Notes: generated from the letters alone by a model not told the origin. A DNA stretch of 64,000 bases from Ectothiorhodospiraceae bacterium WFHF3C12 (GCA_013519935.1 JACDUA010000001.1:27982-91981), one strand, 5' to 3'. Positions 1-12,101 are shown, numbered from the stretch's first letter. Numbers and translations are program-made.

Positions 1-1172
1 TGGCGGCGAACATCTCCCGCAACTACGCGGAACTGGAACGGCGGGTGAAAAGCAAAACCGCCGCGCTGGAGGAAAGCAACCAGTCCCTGCAGCTGCTCTA
101 TGACGTGAGCCGGCGGCTGAACGCCACGCATGGCGACACTGGCGACCAGTTCCAGGCCGTCCTCTCGGAGGTGGAGCGGGCCCTCGGCCTCGGGCCCATA
201 ACCCTGTGCCTGAGCAATCCGGACAGCGCCACGGCGTACAACCGTCTCACGACCCTCGCCAATGACGTGCCGAATTTCTGCGATGCCCCCCACTGCGCGG
301 CCTGCCTGGGCGAGAGCCCGCCGGCACGGACCCGCCACGTCTCCAAAACCCTGGTGAGCGTCCCGGTAACCGACGGGGAGCGCCGTTACGGTGCGCTGCT
401 GGTGCCCCACGCACCGGGGCACGCACCCTCGCAGCGCCAGCTGCGCCTGTGCGAGGCGGTGGCCGAACATGTCGCGACCGCAATCACCCTCAGCCGCCAA
501 TCCGAGCAGCAGCGCCGTCTCGCGCTCATGGACGAACGCGCCGTCATTGCACGGGAGCTCCACGACAGCCTGGCCCAGGCGCTGAGCTACCTGAAAATCC
601 AGGTCAGCCGGTTGCAGGCCGAGTACCGCAAAGGCGCGCCTGATGTGGCCGCAATGCAGGGGGTCACGGAAGAGCTGCGGGAAGGCCTGAACGATGCCTA
701 TCGCCAGCTGCGCGAGCTGCTCAACACCTTCCGCCTGACCATGACCGATGCCGGTCTGCACAAGGCACTGCAGCGCACCGCCGGCGAGCTCTCGGAACAG
801 TCCCGGCTCCCCATCCGGCTGGACTTCGGTCTTGACCACGTGCCCTTGACGCCCAACGAGGAGGTCCATCTGCTGCAGACGGTGCGCGAGGCACTGATCA
901 ATGTCGTGCGCCACGCCGATGCCAGCCATGCCCGCGTCAGCCTGCAACAGGACGAGGACGGCCGCGTGATTGCCGAAGTGGTTGATGACGGCGTCGGCAT
1001 CCCGGAGAACTGGGAGCGCGTTAATCATTACGGGATCAAGATCATGGAGGAACGGGTCGCCGGCCTCGGCGGTAATCTGGAGATCGAGCGCCCGGTGTCG
1101 GGCGGCACCTGCATACGATTCACTTTCCGTCCCGCCCAGTCAGGGACCATAATCGCGTCCCAGGCCCACTGA
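1..1172 (+). CDS. narX: Nitrate/nitrite sensor histidine kinase NarX-like, 5' truncated by window edge
   Basis: Frame is open upstream of the track's first ATG at 45; Cys cluster CDAPHCAAC, HisKA_3 motif ARELHDSLAQALSYLK, HATPase motif; followed immediately by narL-like regulator. Confidence 0.85.
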   Translation, partial: AANISRNYAELERRVKSKTAALEESNQSLQLLYDVSRRLNATHGDTGDQFQAVLSEVERALGLGPITLCLSNPDSATAYNRLTTLANDVPNFCDAPHCAACLGESPPARTRHVSKTLVSVPVTDGERRYGALLVPHAPGHAPSQRQLRLCEAVAEHVATAITLSRQSEQQRRLALMDERAVIARELHDSLAQALSYLKIQVSRLQAEYRKGAPDVAAMQGVTEELREGLNDAYRQLRELLNTFRLTMTDAGLHKALQRTAGELSEQSRLPIRLDFGLDHVPLTPNEEVHLLQTVREALINVVRHADASHARVSLQQDEDGRVIAEVVDDGVGIPENWERVNHYGIKIMEERVAGLGGNLEIERPVSGGTCIRFTFRPAQSGTIIASQAH

Positions 1173-1182
1173 GCGAGGCACC

Positions 1183-1836
1183 ATGAGCGACGACAGTCCC
1201 ACCGAGATCCTCATCGTCGATGATCATCCCCTCTTCCGCCGTGGCGTCCGACAACTGCTGGACATGGACGAGAGCGTGGCCGCCGTCGGGGAAGCGCAGA
1301 GTGGCGAGGAAGCGCTACGGATGGTTTCGGCGTCGGAACCGGACCTGATACTGCTGGACCTCAACATGCGCGGCATGGATGGCATAGCCACCATCCGGGC
1401 CCTGCGCGATGCCGACGTCCAGGCCCGCATCGTCGTGCTCTCGGTCTCGGATAACGACGAAGACGTGGTCAGCGCCCTGCGCGCGGGCGCCGATGGTTAC
1501 CTGCTCAAGGATATGGAGCCGGAAGCGCTGCTGGAACGCATCAAGGAAGCGGCCGCCGGCCAAATGGTGCTGAGCGAGTCGCTCACGCAGGTCCTCGCGG
1601 AGGCCGTCGGCGGGCAGAGAAGCAGTGACGAAAGCGCTCTGCTGCGCAACCTGACCACCCGGGAGCACGAGGTCCTGCGCGGCCTCGCCAAAGGCATGAG
1701 CAACAAGCTCATTGCCCGTAAATTCGACATCGCCGAAGGCACCGTCAAGGTCCACGTGAAGAACGTGCTGCGCAAGCTCAAGCTGCGCTCGCGGGTGGAG
1801 GCGGCCGTGTGGGCCGTCAATCACGGCGTGCGCTGA
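1183..1836 (+). CDS. narL: NarL/FixJ family two-component response regulator
   Basis: Receiver IVDDHPLFRRG/LLDLNMRGMDG plus LuxR-type HTH (LTTREHEVLRGLAKGMSNKLIARKFDIAEGTVKVHVKNVLRKL). Confidence 0.88.
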   Translation: MSDDSPTEILIVDDHPLFRRGVRQLLDMDESVAAVGEAQSGEEALRMVSASEPDLILLDLNMRGMDGIATIRALRDADVQARIVVLSVSDNDEDVVSALRAGADGYLLKDMEPEALLERIKEAAAGQMVLSESLTQVLAEAVGGQRSSDESALLRNLTTREHEVLRGLAKGMSNKLIARKFDIAEGTVKVHVKNVLRKLKLRSRVEAAVWAVNHGVR

Positions 1837-1861
1837 CCCCCGGATACCGCTTACGGACACC

Positions 1862-2452
1862 ATGCAGGACAAAGTCACCCCAACCCGCGGCCCGGAGGCG
1901 CCCCCCTATCGAGCCCTCTGGCCGGCCAATGCCCGGCGCCCGATTCTCGGCTTTGCCGCCTACAGCGGCACCGGCAAGACCACGCTGCTTCGCGCGGTGC
2001 TGCCGCGCCTTCGCGCCGCCGGCGTGCGCCTGGCGCTGGTCAAGCATGCCCATCACGGCTTCGACATCGATCACCCCGGCAAGGACAGCTACGAGCTCCG
2101 CCGGGCGGGCGCCGATCAGGTGCTGGTCACTTCGCCCCGCCGCCGCGCACTCATGATGGAGCGGCCCGCCGAGGTGGACCCGAGACTGGCCGATGAGCTG
2201 GCCTACCTGCATCAGGATGAGACGGACCTGATCCTCGTCGAGGGGTTTCGCCACGAGCGGTTTCCGAAAATCGAGCTGCGCCGGGGGGCACGGGACGATG
2301 CGATGCTGGCCGATACCGACCCAACGGTCATTGCCGTCGCCAGCGACCGGCCCGCGACAACGCACCCCCTCCCCTGGCTGGATATCAACGATCCCGACGC
2401 GGTCTCGGCATTCATCCTCGGGCGGGTCCTGAACTGGCAGGAAGAGACATGA
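1862..2452 (+). CDS. mobB: Molybdopterin-guanine dinucleotide biosynthesis adaptor protein MobB
   Basis: P-loop GFAAYSGTGKTTLLRAVLPRL, KHAHHGFDIDHPGKDSYELRRAGA, VEGFRHERFPKIEL. Confidence 0.9.
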   Translation: MQDKVTPTRGPEAPPYRALWPANARRPILGFAAYSGTGKTTLLRAVLPRLRAAGVRLALVKHAHHGFDIDHPGKDSYELRRAGADQVLVTSPRRRALMMERPAEVDPRLADELAYLHQDETDLILVEGFRHERFPKIELRRGARDDAMLADTDPTVIAVASDRPATTHPLPWLDINDPDAVSAFILGRVLNWQEET

Positions 2453-3132
2453 ACAGCATCGACGATACTTCGGAAGTACTCGCCGGCCATTATCTGTTCG
2501 CCCCCCTGGACGGACCGCGGCTGCGGCGGCTGGCGGAGACGGCGCGGCGGCTGGAGTTGCGCGCCGGCGAGGCCCTGTTCCAGCGCGGCGACCCGGCGAG
2601 CCGCTTCTTTCTGGTCGAGCAGGGCCAGATCAAGCTCTTCCGCGTCTCGGCGGCGGGTCAGGAGAAGGTCGTCGAGATCATGGGCCCGGGAGATACATTC
2701 GCCGAGGCGGTGATGTTCATGGGCACCAACCGCTATCCCGTGAACGCGGCGGCCGTGGAGCCCACCGTGCTCCACGGCATCGCCAACGCCACCTACCTGG
2801 ACATCCTTCGCGAGGACGCCGAGGCATGCCTGAAGCTGCTCGGCGATCTCAGTCAGCGTCTGCACCGCCGTCTCAACGAGATCGATACCCTGACGCTGCA
2901 GCGCGCCAACGACCGGGTCGTGCGGTTTCTGGTCGAACGCCTGCCCGAGACCGGCCCCCCGGTCATCGAGCTGCCGGCGGCCAAGCACATCGTCGCCTCC
3001 CGGCTGGCGATCCAGCCGGAGACCTTCTCCCGTATACTGCTGCAGCTGAGCCAGGCCGGGGCCATCGAGGTCCAGGGCCGGGAGATACGGGTTCTCGACG
3101 CGGGCACGCTACGCGATCAGATGCCCGATTGA
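2449..3132 (+). CDS. dnr: Crp/Fnr family transcriptional regulator, DNR-like (no FNR N-terminal Cys cluster)
   Basis: cNMP-binding fold (GEALFQRGDPASRFFLVEQGQIKLFR) and HTH with E-xx-SR recognition helix (IQPETFSRILLQLSQ); overlaps mobB by 4 nt. Confidence 0.8.
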   Translation: MNSIDDTSEVLAGHYLFAPLDGPRLRRLAETARRLELRAGEALFQRGDPASRFFLVEQGQIKLFRVSAAGQEKVVEIMGPGDTFAEAVMFMGTNRYPVNAAAVEPTVLHGIANATYLDILREDAEACLKLLGDLSQRLHRRLNEIDTLTLQRANDRVVRFLVERLPETGPPVIELPAAKHIVASRLAIQPETFSRILLQLSQAGAIEVQGREIRVLDAGTLRDQMPD

Positions 3133-3142
3133 TCTGGATCAG
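3129..3142 (+). promoter_or_regulatory. FNR/DNR-type box TTGAT-CTGG-ATCAG upstream of prpE-like gene
   Basis: One mismatch from TTGAT-N4-ATCAA; overlaps the dnr stop codon, ~113 bp before CDS at 3255. Confidence 0.5.
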
Positions 3143-3254
3143 CGCAGGCCATCTGTTAGGCTTGCGATCATTCATAAGAATAAACAATGAAGATGCAAAG
3201 AAATTACAATAATCCAGCCCGAGCTTACCCGGGCCGCGACAATGGAGGCGCAGT

Positions 3255-5156
3255 ATGGGCTACGAAGTGGAGTACCGTCGCTCGATAACGGACCCGGAGG
3301 GCTTCTGGCGAGAGGCCGCGGAGGACATCGAGTGGTTCGACGCCCCCGCCGAAATCCTCGGCACCGACGAAAACGGTAACCATCGCTGGTATCGGGGCGG
3401 CAAGCTGAACACCGCCTACCTCGCCCTCGATCGCCACTGCAAGCTGGGGCGCGGGGACGATGTCGCGGTCATCTACGACTCCCCGGTCACCGATACCAAG
3501 GAACGCTTCACCTTCGCCGAGATGCGCGACCGGGTCGCCCGCTTCGCCGGCGCGTTGCGCGGCCTGGGCGTCGACAAGGGCGACCGGGTCGTCATCTACA
3601 TGCCCATGGTGCCGGAGACCGTAGTGGCGATGCTGGCCTGCGCCCGGATCGGCGCTGTCCACTCCGTGGTATTCGGCGGCTTCTCACCCCATGAGCTGGC
3701 CGTGCGCATCGACGACGCACAGCCCAAGGCCCTGGTCACCGCCAGCTGTGGCATCGAGCTGGACCGGGTCATCCCGTACAAGCCGATCATCGACAAAGCG
3801 CTGGCCCAGAGCGCCCATCCGCCCGGCAACGTGGTGGTTCTGCAGCGCCCCCAGGCCGAGGCCGAGATGCAATCCGGTCGCGACCACTGGTGGGACGACC
3901 TGATGGCCGGTGCCGAGCCCGTGGACCCGGTGCCCGTCGACGCCACCGATCCCCTCTATATCCTGTACACCTCCGGCACCACCGGAAAACCCAAGGGCGT
4001 GGTCCGGGACAACGGCGGCCATGCCGTGGCAATGAACTACAGCATGCGTACCGTCTACGACGCCCACCCCGGCGAGGTTTTCTGGGCTGCCTCCGATGTC
4101 GGCTGGGTCGTCGGGCATTCCTATATCGTCTACGCGCCGCTGATCCGCGGCTGCACGACGGTGGTGTTCGAAGGCAAACCCGTGAAGACTCCCGATGCGG
4201 GCACGTTCTGGCGCATTATCGCGGAACACGACGTGCGCACCTTCTTCACCGCCCCCACGGCCTTCCGGGCCATCAAGAAGGAGGACCCGGAGGCGAAGCA
4301 CCTGGAACGCTACGATATCAGCGGCCTTCGCAACCTCTTCGTGGCGGGTGAACGGCTGGATCCGCCCACCTACGAATGGCTGCACGAGCACCTGCACTGC
4401 CCGGTAATCGACCACTGGTGGCAGACCGAGACGGGCTGGCCCATCGTCGCCAACCCGGTGGGCCTGGAACGGTTCCCGGTCAAGAGCGGATCCGCCACCT
4501 TTCCCGTGCCTGGCTATCAGATGGAAATCATGGGCGACGACGCCCAGGCGCTGCCGCGCGGCCAGTCCGGCAACATCGCCATCCGGCTGCCCCTGCCGCC
4601 CGGCTGCCTGCCCACCCTGTGGAACGATAACGCGCGCTTCCGCAGCAGCTACATGGAGACCTATCCGGGCTATTATTTCACCGGAGATGGCGGCCATATC
4701 GACGAAGATGGTTACGTTTTCATCATGGGCCGCGTCGACGACGTCATCAACGTGGCCGGCCACCGGCTGTCCACCGGCGGCATGGAGGAAGTGGTCGGCA
4801 GCCATCCGGCGGTCGCCGAGTGCGCCGTGGTGGGCATGCCCGACGAGCTCAAGGGCCAGCTGCCAGTGGGCTTCGTCGTGCTCAAGGACGGGGCGGACAT
4901 CGAACCGGCGCAACTGGAGCGCGAGCTCATCAACAGCGTGCGCGAGGAGGTCGGGGCCGTTGCCGCTTTCAAGCGGGTGCTGGTGGTCGACCGCCTCCCC
5001 AAGACGCGATCCGGCAAGATTCTGCGCAAGACCATCCGCGGCTTGGCGACCCAGCAGGAGGTGCCGGTGCCGGCGACCATCGACGATCCGGCCATCATGG
5101 ACGAGATCCGCGACGCTCTGCGGGAACGCTGGGGCGGGCCGGAGGGCGCTTCCTGA
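3255..5156 (+). CDS. Propionyl-/acetyl-CoA synthetase family (PrpE-like) AMP-forming ligase
   Basis: YTSGTTGKPKGVVRDNGGHAVAMNYS, DHWWQTETGWPI, FTGDGGHIDEDGYVFIMGRVDDVINVAGHRLST, KTRSGKILRK. Confidence 0.88.
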   Translation: MGYEVEYRRSITDPEGFWREAAEDIEWFDAPAEILGTDENGNHRWYRGGKLNTAYLALDRHCKLGRGDDVAVIYDSPVTDTKERFTFAEMRDRVARFAGALRGLGVDKGDRVVIYMPMVPETVVAMLACARIGAVHSVVFGGFSPHELAVRIDDAQPKALVTASCGIELDRVIPYKPIIDKALAQSAHPPGNVVVLQRPQAEAEMQSGRDHWWDDLMAGAEPVDPVPVDATDPLYILYTSGTTGKPKGVVRDNGGHAVAMNYSMRTVYDAHPGEVFWAASDVGWVVGHSYIVYAPLIRGCTTVVFEGKPVKTPDAGTFWRIIAEHDVRTFFTAPTAFRAIKKEDPEAKHLERYDISGLRNLFVAGERLDPPTYEWLHEHLHCPVIDHWWQTETGWPIVANPVGLERFPVKSGSATFPVPGYQMEIMGDDAQALPRGQSGNIAIRLPLPPGCLPTLWNDNARFRSSYMETYPGYYFTGDGGHIDEDGYVFIMGRVDDVINVAGHRLSTGGMEEVVGSHPAVAECAVVGMPDELKGQLPVGFVVLKDGADIEPAQLERELINSVREEVGAVAAFKRVLVVDRLPKTRSGKILRKTIRGLATQQEVPVPATIDDPAIMDEIRDALRERWGGPEGAS

Positions 5157-5246
5157 GGGCACGGCCCTTGTCACGCCGGCGGCTCGGCGCCATCTAGGGC
5201 GATAAGGATACGGAATGCGCCAGGTCATGGCGCGGGAGGCGGCACT

Positions 5247-5933
5247 ATGAGCAGCAACACGGTTCGTTTCGACCCAGCACGTGCCGCGCTGCTGGTGGTC
5301 GACGTCCAGCCGGATTTCATGGAGGGCGGCGCGCTGGCCGCTCAGGAAGGCAGCGCGGTGGTCGAGCCCATTCGCCGTTTCATGGAGGCCGGCCATTTCG
5401 GGCTGTACGTGGCCACCCAGGACTGGCACCCGGCCGGTCACATCTCCTTCGCCAGCGAACATGCCGGGCGGGAGCCGTTCGAGGTCATCGACCTCTACGG
5501 CCACGACCAGGTCCTGTGGCCGGACCACTGCGTACAGGGCAGCGACAACGCCGCGTTGCACACCGGGCTACCCTTGAAGCTGTTCTCGGCGATCATCCGC
5601 AAGGGCGAGGACCCGAAGGTCGATTCCTACAGCGGCTTCAAGAACAACTGGAACGCCGAAGGCGAGCGGCCGCCCACCGGGCTCGCGGGCTACCTGCGCG
5701 AGCGCGGCATAACGGATGTCTTCACCTGCGGCCTGGCGCGGGATTTCTGCGTCAAGTGGACCGCGGAGGACGCCGCGGACGAGGGCTTTCGCACCTGGTA
5801 CCTGTGGGACCTGACCCGGCCCGTGGACGAGAACGCCGACGATGACGTGCGCAAGGCCCTGACGGACAAGGGCGTGAGCATCATCGACAGCACGGACGTG
5901 GAAGCCGCGCCGGCGGCGCGCAGCGCCGGATAA
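5247..5933 (+). CDS. pncA: Nicotinamidase / isochorismatase-family hydrolase
   Basis: LLVVDVQPDFMEGGALA, TQDWHPAGHISFAS, WPDHCVQGSDNAALH, CGLARDFCVKWTAEDA. Confidence 0.88.
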   Translation: MSSNTVRFDPARAALLVVDVQPDFMEGGALAAQEGSAVVEPIRRFMEAGHFGLYVATQDWHPAGHISFASEHAGREPFEVIDLYGHDQVLWPDHCVQGSDNAALHTGLPLKLFSAIIRKGEDPKVDSYSGFKNNWNAEGERPPTGLAGYLRERGITDVFTCGLARDFCVKWTAEDAADEGFRTWYLWDLTRPVDENADDDVRKALTDKGVSIIDSTDVEAAPAARSAG

Positions 5934-5961
5934 ACCGGCGAGGCGCCAGTCGATACCCCAC

Positions 5962-5990
5962 AGGCCCCGTTATCGGGGCCTTTCTTTTCT
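5962..5990 (+). terminator. Rho-independent terminator downstream of pncA
   Basis: AGGCCCCG-TTAT-CGGGGCCT followed by TTCTTTTCTT. Confidence 0.85.
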
Positions 5991-6004
5991 TAAAAGCGCG
6001 AGTT

Positions 6005-6163
6005 TAGCCACAGATGAACACGGATGGACACAGATCCTTTGGGGTAGTACGCCGCACTTCTTACTTTCAGGCGTAGGAAAAACCTCTACGTCCCGACATC
6101 AGGTACACCGCCACAGCGACTGATGAGCAATTATCTGCGTCCATCCGTGTTCATCTGTGGCTA
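6005..6163. repeat. MITE-like element / long inverted repeat: 31-bp terminal inverted repeats, 97-bp spacer
   Basis: TAGCCACAGATGAACACGGATGGACACAGAT (6005-6035) versus ATCTGCGTCCATCCGTGTTCATCTGTGGCTA (6133-6163): reverse complements with one mismatch. Confidence 0.85.
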
Positions 6164-6177
6164 AAAAGAGCAGTACG

Positions 6178-7758
<1,581 letters not shown>

Positions 7759-7960
7759 GTAGCCTCAGGAATCCTCGCGAGTTCAGGGCCGGGGATTATA
7801 CTAGCGCTTCCGGGGGTTTTGTCAGCTCTCGGCCGCCTTGCCGTCCGCGGTTACGCGGCCGACCCATTCAGGCGACCATAAATCCCGCGCCGCGTTCCCG
7901 GACCAGGCCGGGAACAGTGGCCATCGCTGCGAGCTGAGCTATCCACGGCAGAGACGCCCC

Positions 7961-8410
7961 ATGACCACCGGACCGCGATTCTGGGAAGAGAAAAGCCTCG
8001 AAGAGATGAGCCTCGAGGAATGGGAGTCGCTGTGCGACGGCTGCGGCAAGTGCTGCCTGCACAAGCTCGAGGATGTGGACACCGGTCGCTTCCACTACAC
8101 CAACGTCGCCTGCCGGCTGCTGGACACCGAAACCTGCCGCTGCACCGATTATCCGAATCGCCACGAACACGTCCCGGACTGCATCCAGCTCACGCCCAGC
8201 GGCGTCCGCGACTACGGCTGGCTTCCCGGGAGCTGCGCCTATCGCCGGATCGCCGAGGGCCGCGGGCTCGCCTGGTGGCATCCCCTCGTCTCCGGCGATC
8301 CGGAGAGCGTGCACCGGGCCGGTGTCTCGGCCAGCCGGCGCATATTCTCGGAGCTGGAAGTGGATCCGGATTTCCTCGAGGACTACGTGGTAGACGATCT
8401 GGGCGGGTGA
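7961..8410 (+). CDS. YcgN family cysteine cluster protein (UPF0260)
   Basis: [38 protein letters not shown]...[17 protein letters not shown] at 7961 preferred over the longer track ORF. Confidence 0.88.
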   Translation: MTTGPRFWEEKSLEEMSLEEWESLCDGCGKCCLHKLEDVDTGRFHYTNVACRLLDTETCRCTDYPNRHEHVPDCIQLTPSGVRDYGWLPGSCAYRRIAEGRGLAWWHPLVSGDPESVHRAGVSASRRIFSELEVDPDFLEDYVVDDLGG

Positions 8411-8462
8411 CCGCCAGGAGCGCTATCATGAGCGGCCAAGCCGTCAACCCCGAGCTCGCCTC

Positions 8463-10361
8463 ATGCCGATCCCCGGAAGTTATCCACTGCTGGAGTCCAT
8501 CGACGAGCCGGCCCATCTGCGCGAGCTACCCCGCTCGCAGTTGACGCGGCTCAGCGAGCAGCTGCGCGGGTACCTCCTGGAGAGCGTAGCGCGCAGTGGC
8601 GGTCATCTGGCCGCGGGTTTGGGCGTGGTGGAGCTCACGGTGGCCCTGCACTACGTTTTCAACACCCCCGAGGATCGACTGGTCTGGGACGTCGGCCACC
8701 AGTGCTATCCCCACAAGATCCTCACGGGCCGGCGCCGGGAGATCGGCACGGTACGCCGGCGCGGCGGCCTTGCCGGCTTTCCCAAGCGCGACGAGAGCCC
8801 CTACGACACTTTCGGCGTCGGCCATTCCAGCACGTCGGTGAGCGCGGCGCTGGGCATGGCGCTGGCCGCGCGACTCTCCGGCAGCCGCCGCAAGACCGTT
8901 GCCGTCATCGGCGATGGCGGCATGACGGCGGGCGAGGCCTTCGAGGCCCTCAATCACGGCGGCGACGTGGACCCGGACCTGTTGGTCATTCTCAACGACA
9001 ACGAGATGTCCATTTCGGAGAACGTCGGCGCGCTGTCGCGCACCTTCAATCGCATGCTGAGCGGCAGGTTGTACTCCACCCTGCGCGAGGGCGGCAAGCG
9101 CGTGCTGGCCCAGATGCCGCGAGAGATGCAGGACCTGGCCCGCCGGGCGGAAGAGCACGTCAAGGGCATGATGGTGCCCGGAACCTTCTTCGAGGAGCTG
9201 GGCTTTCGCTACTTCGGCCCCATCGACGGCCACGATCTGGAGGAACTGCTTCCCGTCCTGGAACGGCTGCGGGAGCTCGACGGCCCCCGCCTCCTCCATG
9301 TGGTGACCCGCAAGGGCAAGGGCTACCGGCGCGCCGAAGACGACCCCATCGCCTATCACGGCGTCAAGGCCTTCGATCCGGACAAGGGCCTGCCGGGCGG
9401 CAGCGCCGGTAGCCGCCGGCCCACCTACACGCAGGTCTTCGGCGAATGGCTCTGCGACATGGCGGCCCGGGACGCGGCCCTGGTGGGCATTACGCCGGCC
9501 ATGCGCGAGGGCTCGGGGCTGGTGGATTTCGCCAAGCGCTTTCCGGAACGCTACTTCGACGTGGGCATCGCCGAACAGCACGCCGTCACGCTGGCCGCCG
9601 GACTCGCCTGCGAAGGCATGCACCCGGTGCTCGCCATCTACTCCACCTTCCTCCAGCGCGGCTACGACCAGCTCATCCACGACGTGGCGATCCAGAACCT
9701 GCCCGTGGTCTTGGCCATCGACCGGGCCGGCGTGGTGGGCGCCGACGGGCCCACCCATCATGGCGCCTTCGACCTGTCCTACCTGCGGTGTATCCCCAAC
9801 ATGACCGTGATGGCTCCCGCGGACGAGAACGAATGCCGCCAGATGCTTTTCACGGCCACCCGCTGCGGCGGACCGGCCGCCGTGCGCTATCCCCGCGGCA
9901 CGGGTCCCGGCGTCGACGTGGAAAAGGAAATGCGCGCGTTACGGGTCGGACGCGGCGAGGTGCGCCGCAGTGGCGGCAACGTGGCCATACTGGCCTTCGG
10001 GAGCATGGTCGCCCCGGCACTTGGCGCCGGCGAGAGCCTGGATGCCACGGTCGTGAACATGCGCTTCGTCAAACCGCTGGATACGGAACTGATAGAGCGG
10101 TTGGCGCAGACCCACCAGCTGTTGGTGACCGTGGAGGAAAACGTCGTGGCCGGGGGCGGCGGGTCCGCCGTCGCCGAGGCGCTGGCCAACGCCGATATTG
10201 AAGTGGGGCTCATGCAGATCGGCCTGCCGGACCACTTCGTCACCCATGGCGAGCCCCAGGCGCTGTTGGCGGAGCTGGGCCTGGACGCCGAGGGACTGGA
10301 GGGGCGGATACGAACCCGCCTGCCGCGGGCCTCGCGGGACCAGTCCGGCACGGCGGGCTGA
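8463..10361 (+). CDS. dxs: 1-deoxy-D-xylulose-5-phosphate synthase
   Basis: [75 protein letters not shown]. Confidence 0.97.
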   Translation: MPIPGSYPLLESIDEPAHLRELPRSQLTRLSEQLRGYLLESVARSGGHLAAGLGVVELTVALHYVFNTPEDRLVWDVGHQCYPHKILTGRRREIGTVRRRGGLAGFPKRDESPYDTFGVGHSSTSVSAALGMALAARLSGSRRKTVAVIGDGGMTAGEAFEALNHGGDVDPDLLVILNDNEMSISENVGALSRTFNRMLSGRLYSTLREGGKRVLAQMPREMQDLARRAEEHVKGMMVPGTFFEELGFRYFGPIDGHDLEELLPVLERLRELDGPRLLHVVTRKGKGYRRAEDDPIAYHGVKAFDPDKGLPGGSAGSRRPTYTQVFGEWLCDMAARDAALVGITPAMREGSGLVDFAKRFPERYFDVGIAEQHAVTLAAGLACEGMHPVLAIYSTFLQRGYDQLIHDVAIQNLPVVLAIDRAGVVGADGPTHHGAFDLSYLRCIPNMTVMAPADENECRQMLFTATRCGGPAAVRYPRGTGPGVDVEKEMRALRVGRGEVRRSGGNVAILAFGSMVAPALGAGESLDATVVNMRFVKPLDTELIERLAQTHQLLVTVEENVVAGGGGSAVAEALANADIEVGLMQIGLPDHFVTHGEPQALLAELGLDAEGLEGRIRTRLPRASRDQSGTAG

Positions 10362-10408
10362 GCGACCGCCGGGACCCTTCACCGGGCCCCGGTGTCAGCC
10401 TGGGGGTA

Positions 10409-10741
10409 TCAGCTTACGGTGCCTTCCACGAACTGGATGAGCTGCGACTTCGACAGCGCGCCCACCTTCGTCGCCTCCACTTCCCCGTTCTTGAAGATCA
10501 TCAGGGTCGGGATGCCGCGGACGCCATACTGCGGGGCGGTGCCCGGGTTCTCGTCAATGTTGATCTTGCAGACCCTGAGCTTGTCCTTGTACTGATCGGC
10601 GACCTCGTCCAGCACGGGGGCGATCATCTTGCACGGGCCGCACCACTCCGCCCAGAAATCCACGAGAACAGGCATATCCGAGCCCAGAACGTCGTCCTTA
10701 AACTTGTCGTCAGTCGTATGGACGATGCTGTCACTGCTCAT
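10409..10741 (-). CDS. trxA: Thioredoxin 1
   Basis: [34 protein letters not shown]; start at MSSDS rather than the track's upstream Met. Confidence 0.95.
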   Translation of the reverse strand: MSSDSIVHTTDDKFKDDVLGSDMPVLVDFWAEWCGPCKMIAPVLDEVADQYKDKLRVCKINIDENPGTAPQYGVRGIPTLMIFKNGEVEATKVGALSKSQLIQFVEGTVS

Positions 10742-11026
10742 AAGTTGATTACTCCTGCGTTTGAGCTCCCAGTGGCGATCGATCACGAGCCCCGAAAGGC
10801 GGCCCGACGAGCAACGCGTACGCTACCCCGGTGAACAGGCGCTTGTATAATCGATCATCTCTACCGTGCGCATAGGATAGAGCTATGGACCGCGTTCGGC
10901 CAGATCAACGGCCGGACGGATATCCCGGCGCATTCCCCCGGACCGCCGTCGCAGCTGCGCTTCGACGGTGAGACCGCCCCGCGGCCCGGCTCGCTCATGG
11001 CGCGATGCGCCCATGCCCGGAGCGCC

Positions 11027-11040
11027 TTGACCGTTATCAA
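11027..11040 (+). promoter_or_regulatory. FNR/DNR-type box TTGAC-CGTT-ATCAA upstream of ubiU
   Basis: One mismatch to TTGAT-N4-ATCAA; -10-like TAAACT at 11064-11069, 23 nt downstream (class II-like spacing); ubiU ATG at 11106. Confidence 0.6.
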
Positions 11041-11105
11041 ATACCCTTCAAGGCAAGCCCGCCTAAACTCCGTGCCCAATCGCGAGTCCCGGAGCAGCAT
11101 GGCAT

Positions 11106-12101
11106 ATGACGATGGAACTGGTCTGCCCCGCCGGCGGCATGCCCGCCCTGCGCGCGGCCCTGGAAAATGGCGCCGACGCCGTCTACCTCGGCCTGCGCGA
11201 CGAGACCAACGCGCGCTCATTCCCCGGGCTGAACTTTGCGCCCCGCCAGCTCGGCGACGCCGTTGCCCTCGCGCGGCGCCACGGCGCCCGTGTCCTGCTC
11301 GCCCTCAACACCTACGCCCAGCACGATCGCTACGCGTTGTGGACGGACGCCGTGGATATTGCCGCCGATGCCGGCGTGGATGCCGTTATCGCGGCGGACC
11401 CCGGGGTGATGGCTTATGCGGCCGCGAACCATCCCCGGCTGCGGCTGCATCTCTCGGTTCAGGCCTCCGCCACCACGCCCGAGGCACTGGCCTTCTATCG
11501 CGAACGCTTCGGCATAAGCCGCGCGGTACTGCCGCGGGTGCTGTCGCTGGCCCAGGTCGAGCAGGTAGCCGCCGACTCACCGGTCGAGCTGGAAGTCTTC
11601 GCCTTCGGCTCGCTCTGCGTCATGGTGGAGGGCCGCTGCCTGCTGTCCTCCTATGTCACGGGGCAGTCCCCCAATACCCACGGCGTGTGCTCGCCCGCCG
11701 CGTTCGTTCGCTGGGAGGAAGGTCCGGAGACCCTGGACGCCCGGCTCGGCGGCGTGCTGATCGACCGCTTCTCGCCGGATGAGAACGCCGGCTACCCCAC
11801 GCTTTGCAAGGGCCGGTTTCAGGTCGCCGGGCAGACGTACCACGCGCTGGAGGAGCCCACCAGTCTCAATACGCTGGAGCTGCTCCCACGGCTGCGCGGG
11901 ATGGGCATCACCGCGGTCAAGATCGAGGGACGCCAGCGATCGCCGGCTTATGTCGCGGCGGTAACCCGGGTCTGGCGGGCGGCGCTGGATCAGCTGGAGC
12001 GTGGCGATGCCGGGGACGAGGCCGACTGGCGCAAGACCCTGGCCCGCCTCTCCGAAGGCAGCCAGACCACCCTGGGTGCCTATCACCGCAGCTGGCAGTG
12101 A
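11106..12101 (+). CDS. ubiU: U32 peptidase-family protein UbiU, O2-independent ubiquinone hydroxylation
   Basis: MELVCPAGGMPALRAALENGADAVYLGLRDETNAR; Fe-S type Cys pattern SLCVMVEGRC...THGVCSPA...PTLCKGRF; adjacent ubiV and ubiT. Confidence 0.92.
   Translation: MTMELVCPAGGMPALRAALENGADAVYLGLRDETNARSFPGLNFAPRQLGDAVALARRHGARVLLALNTYAQHDRYALWTDAVDIAADAGVDAVIAADPGVMAYAAANHPRLRLHLSVQASATTPEALAFYRERFGISRAVLPRVLSLAQVEQVAADSPVELEVFAFGSLCVMVEGRCLLSSYVTGQSPNTHGVCSPAAFVRWEEGPETLDARLGGVLIDRFSPDENAGYPTLCKGRFQVAGQTYHALEEPTSLNTLELLPRLRGMGITAVKIEGRQRSPAYVAAVTRVWRAALDQLERGDAGDEADWRKTLARLSEGSQTTLGAYHRSWQ

Noticed and set aside
3684-5561. 625-aa ORF on the minus strand opposite the prpE-like gene
   Set aside because: Antisense to a clearly recognised enzyme; long open antisense frames are expected at this GC content; no family motifs
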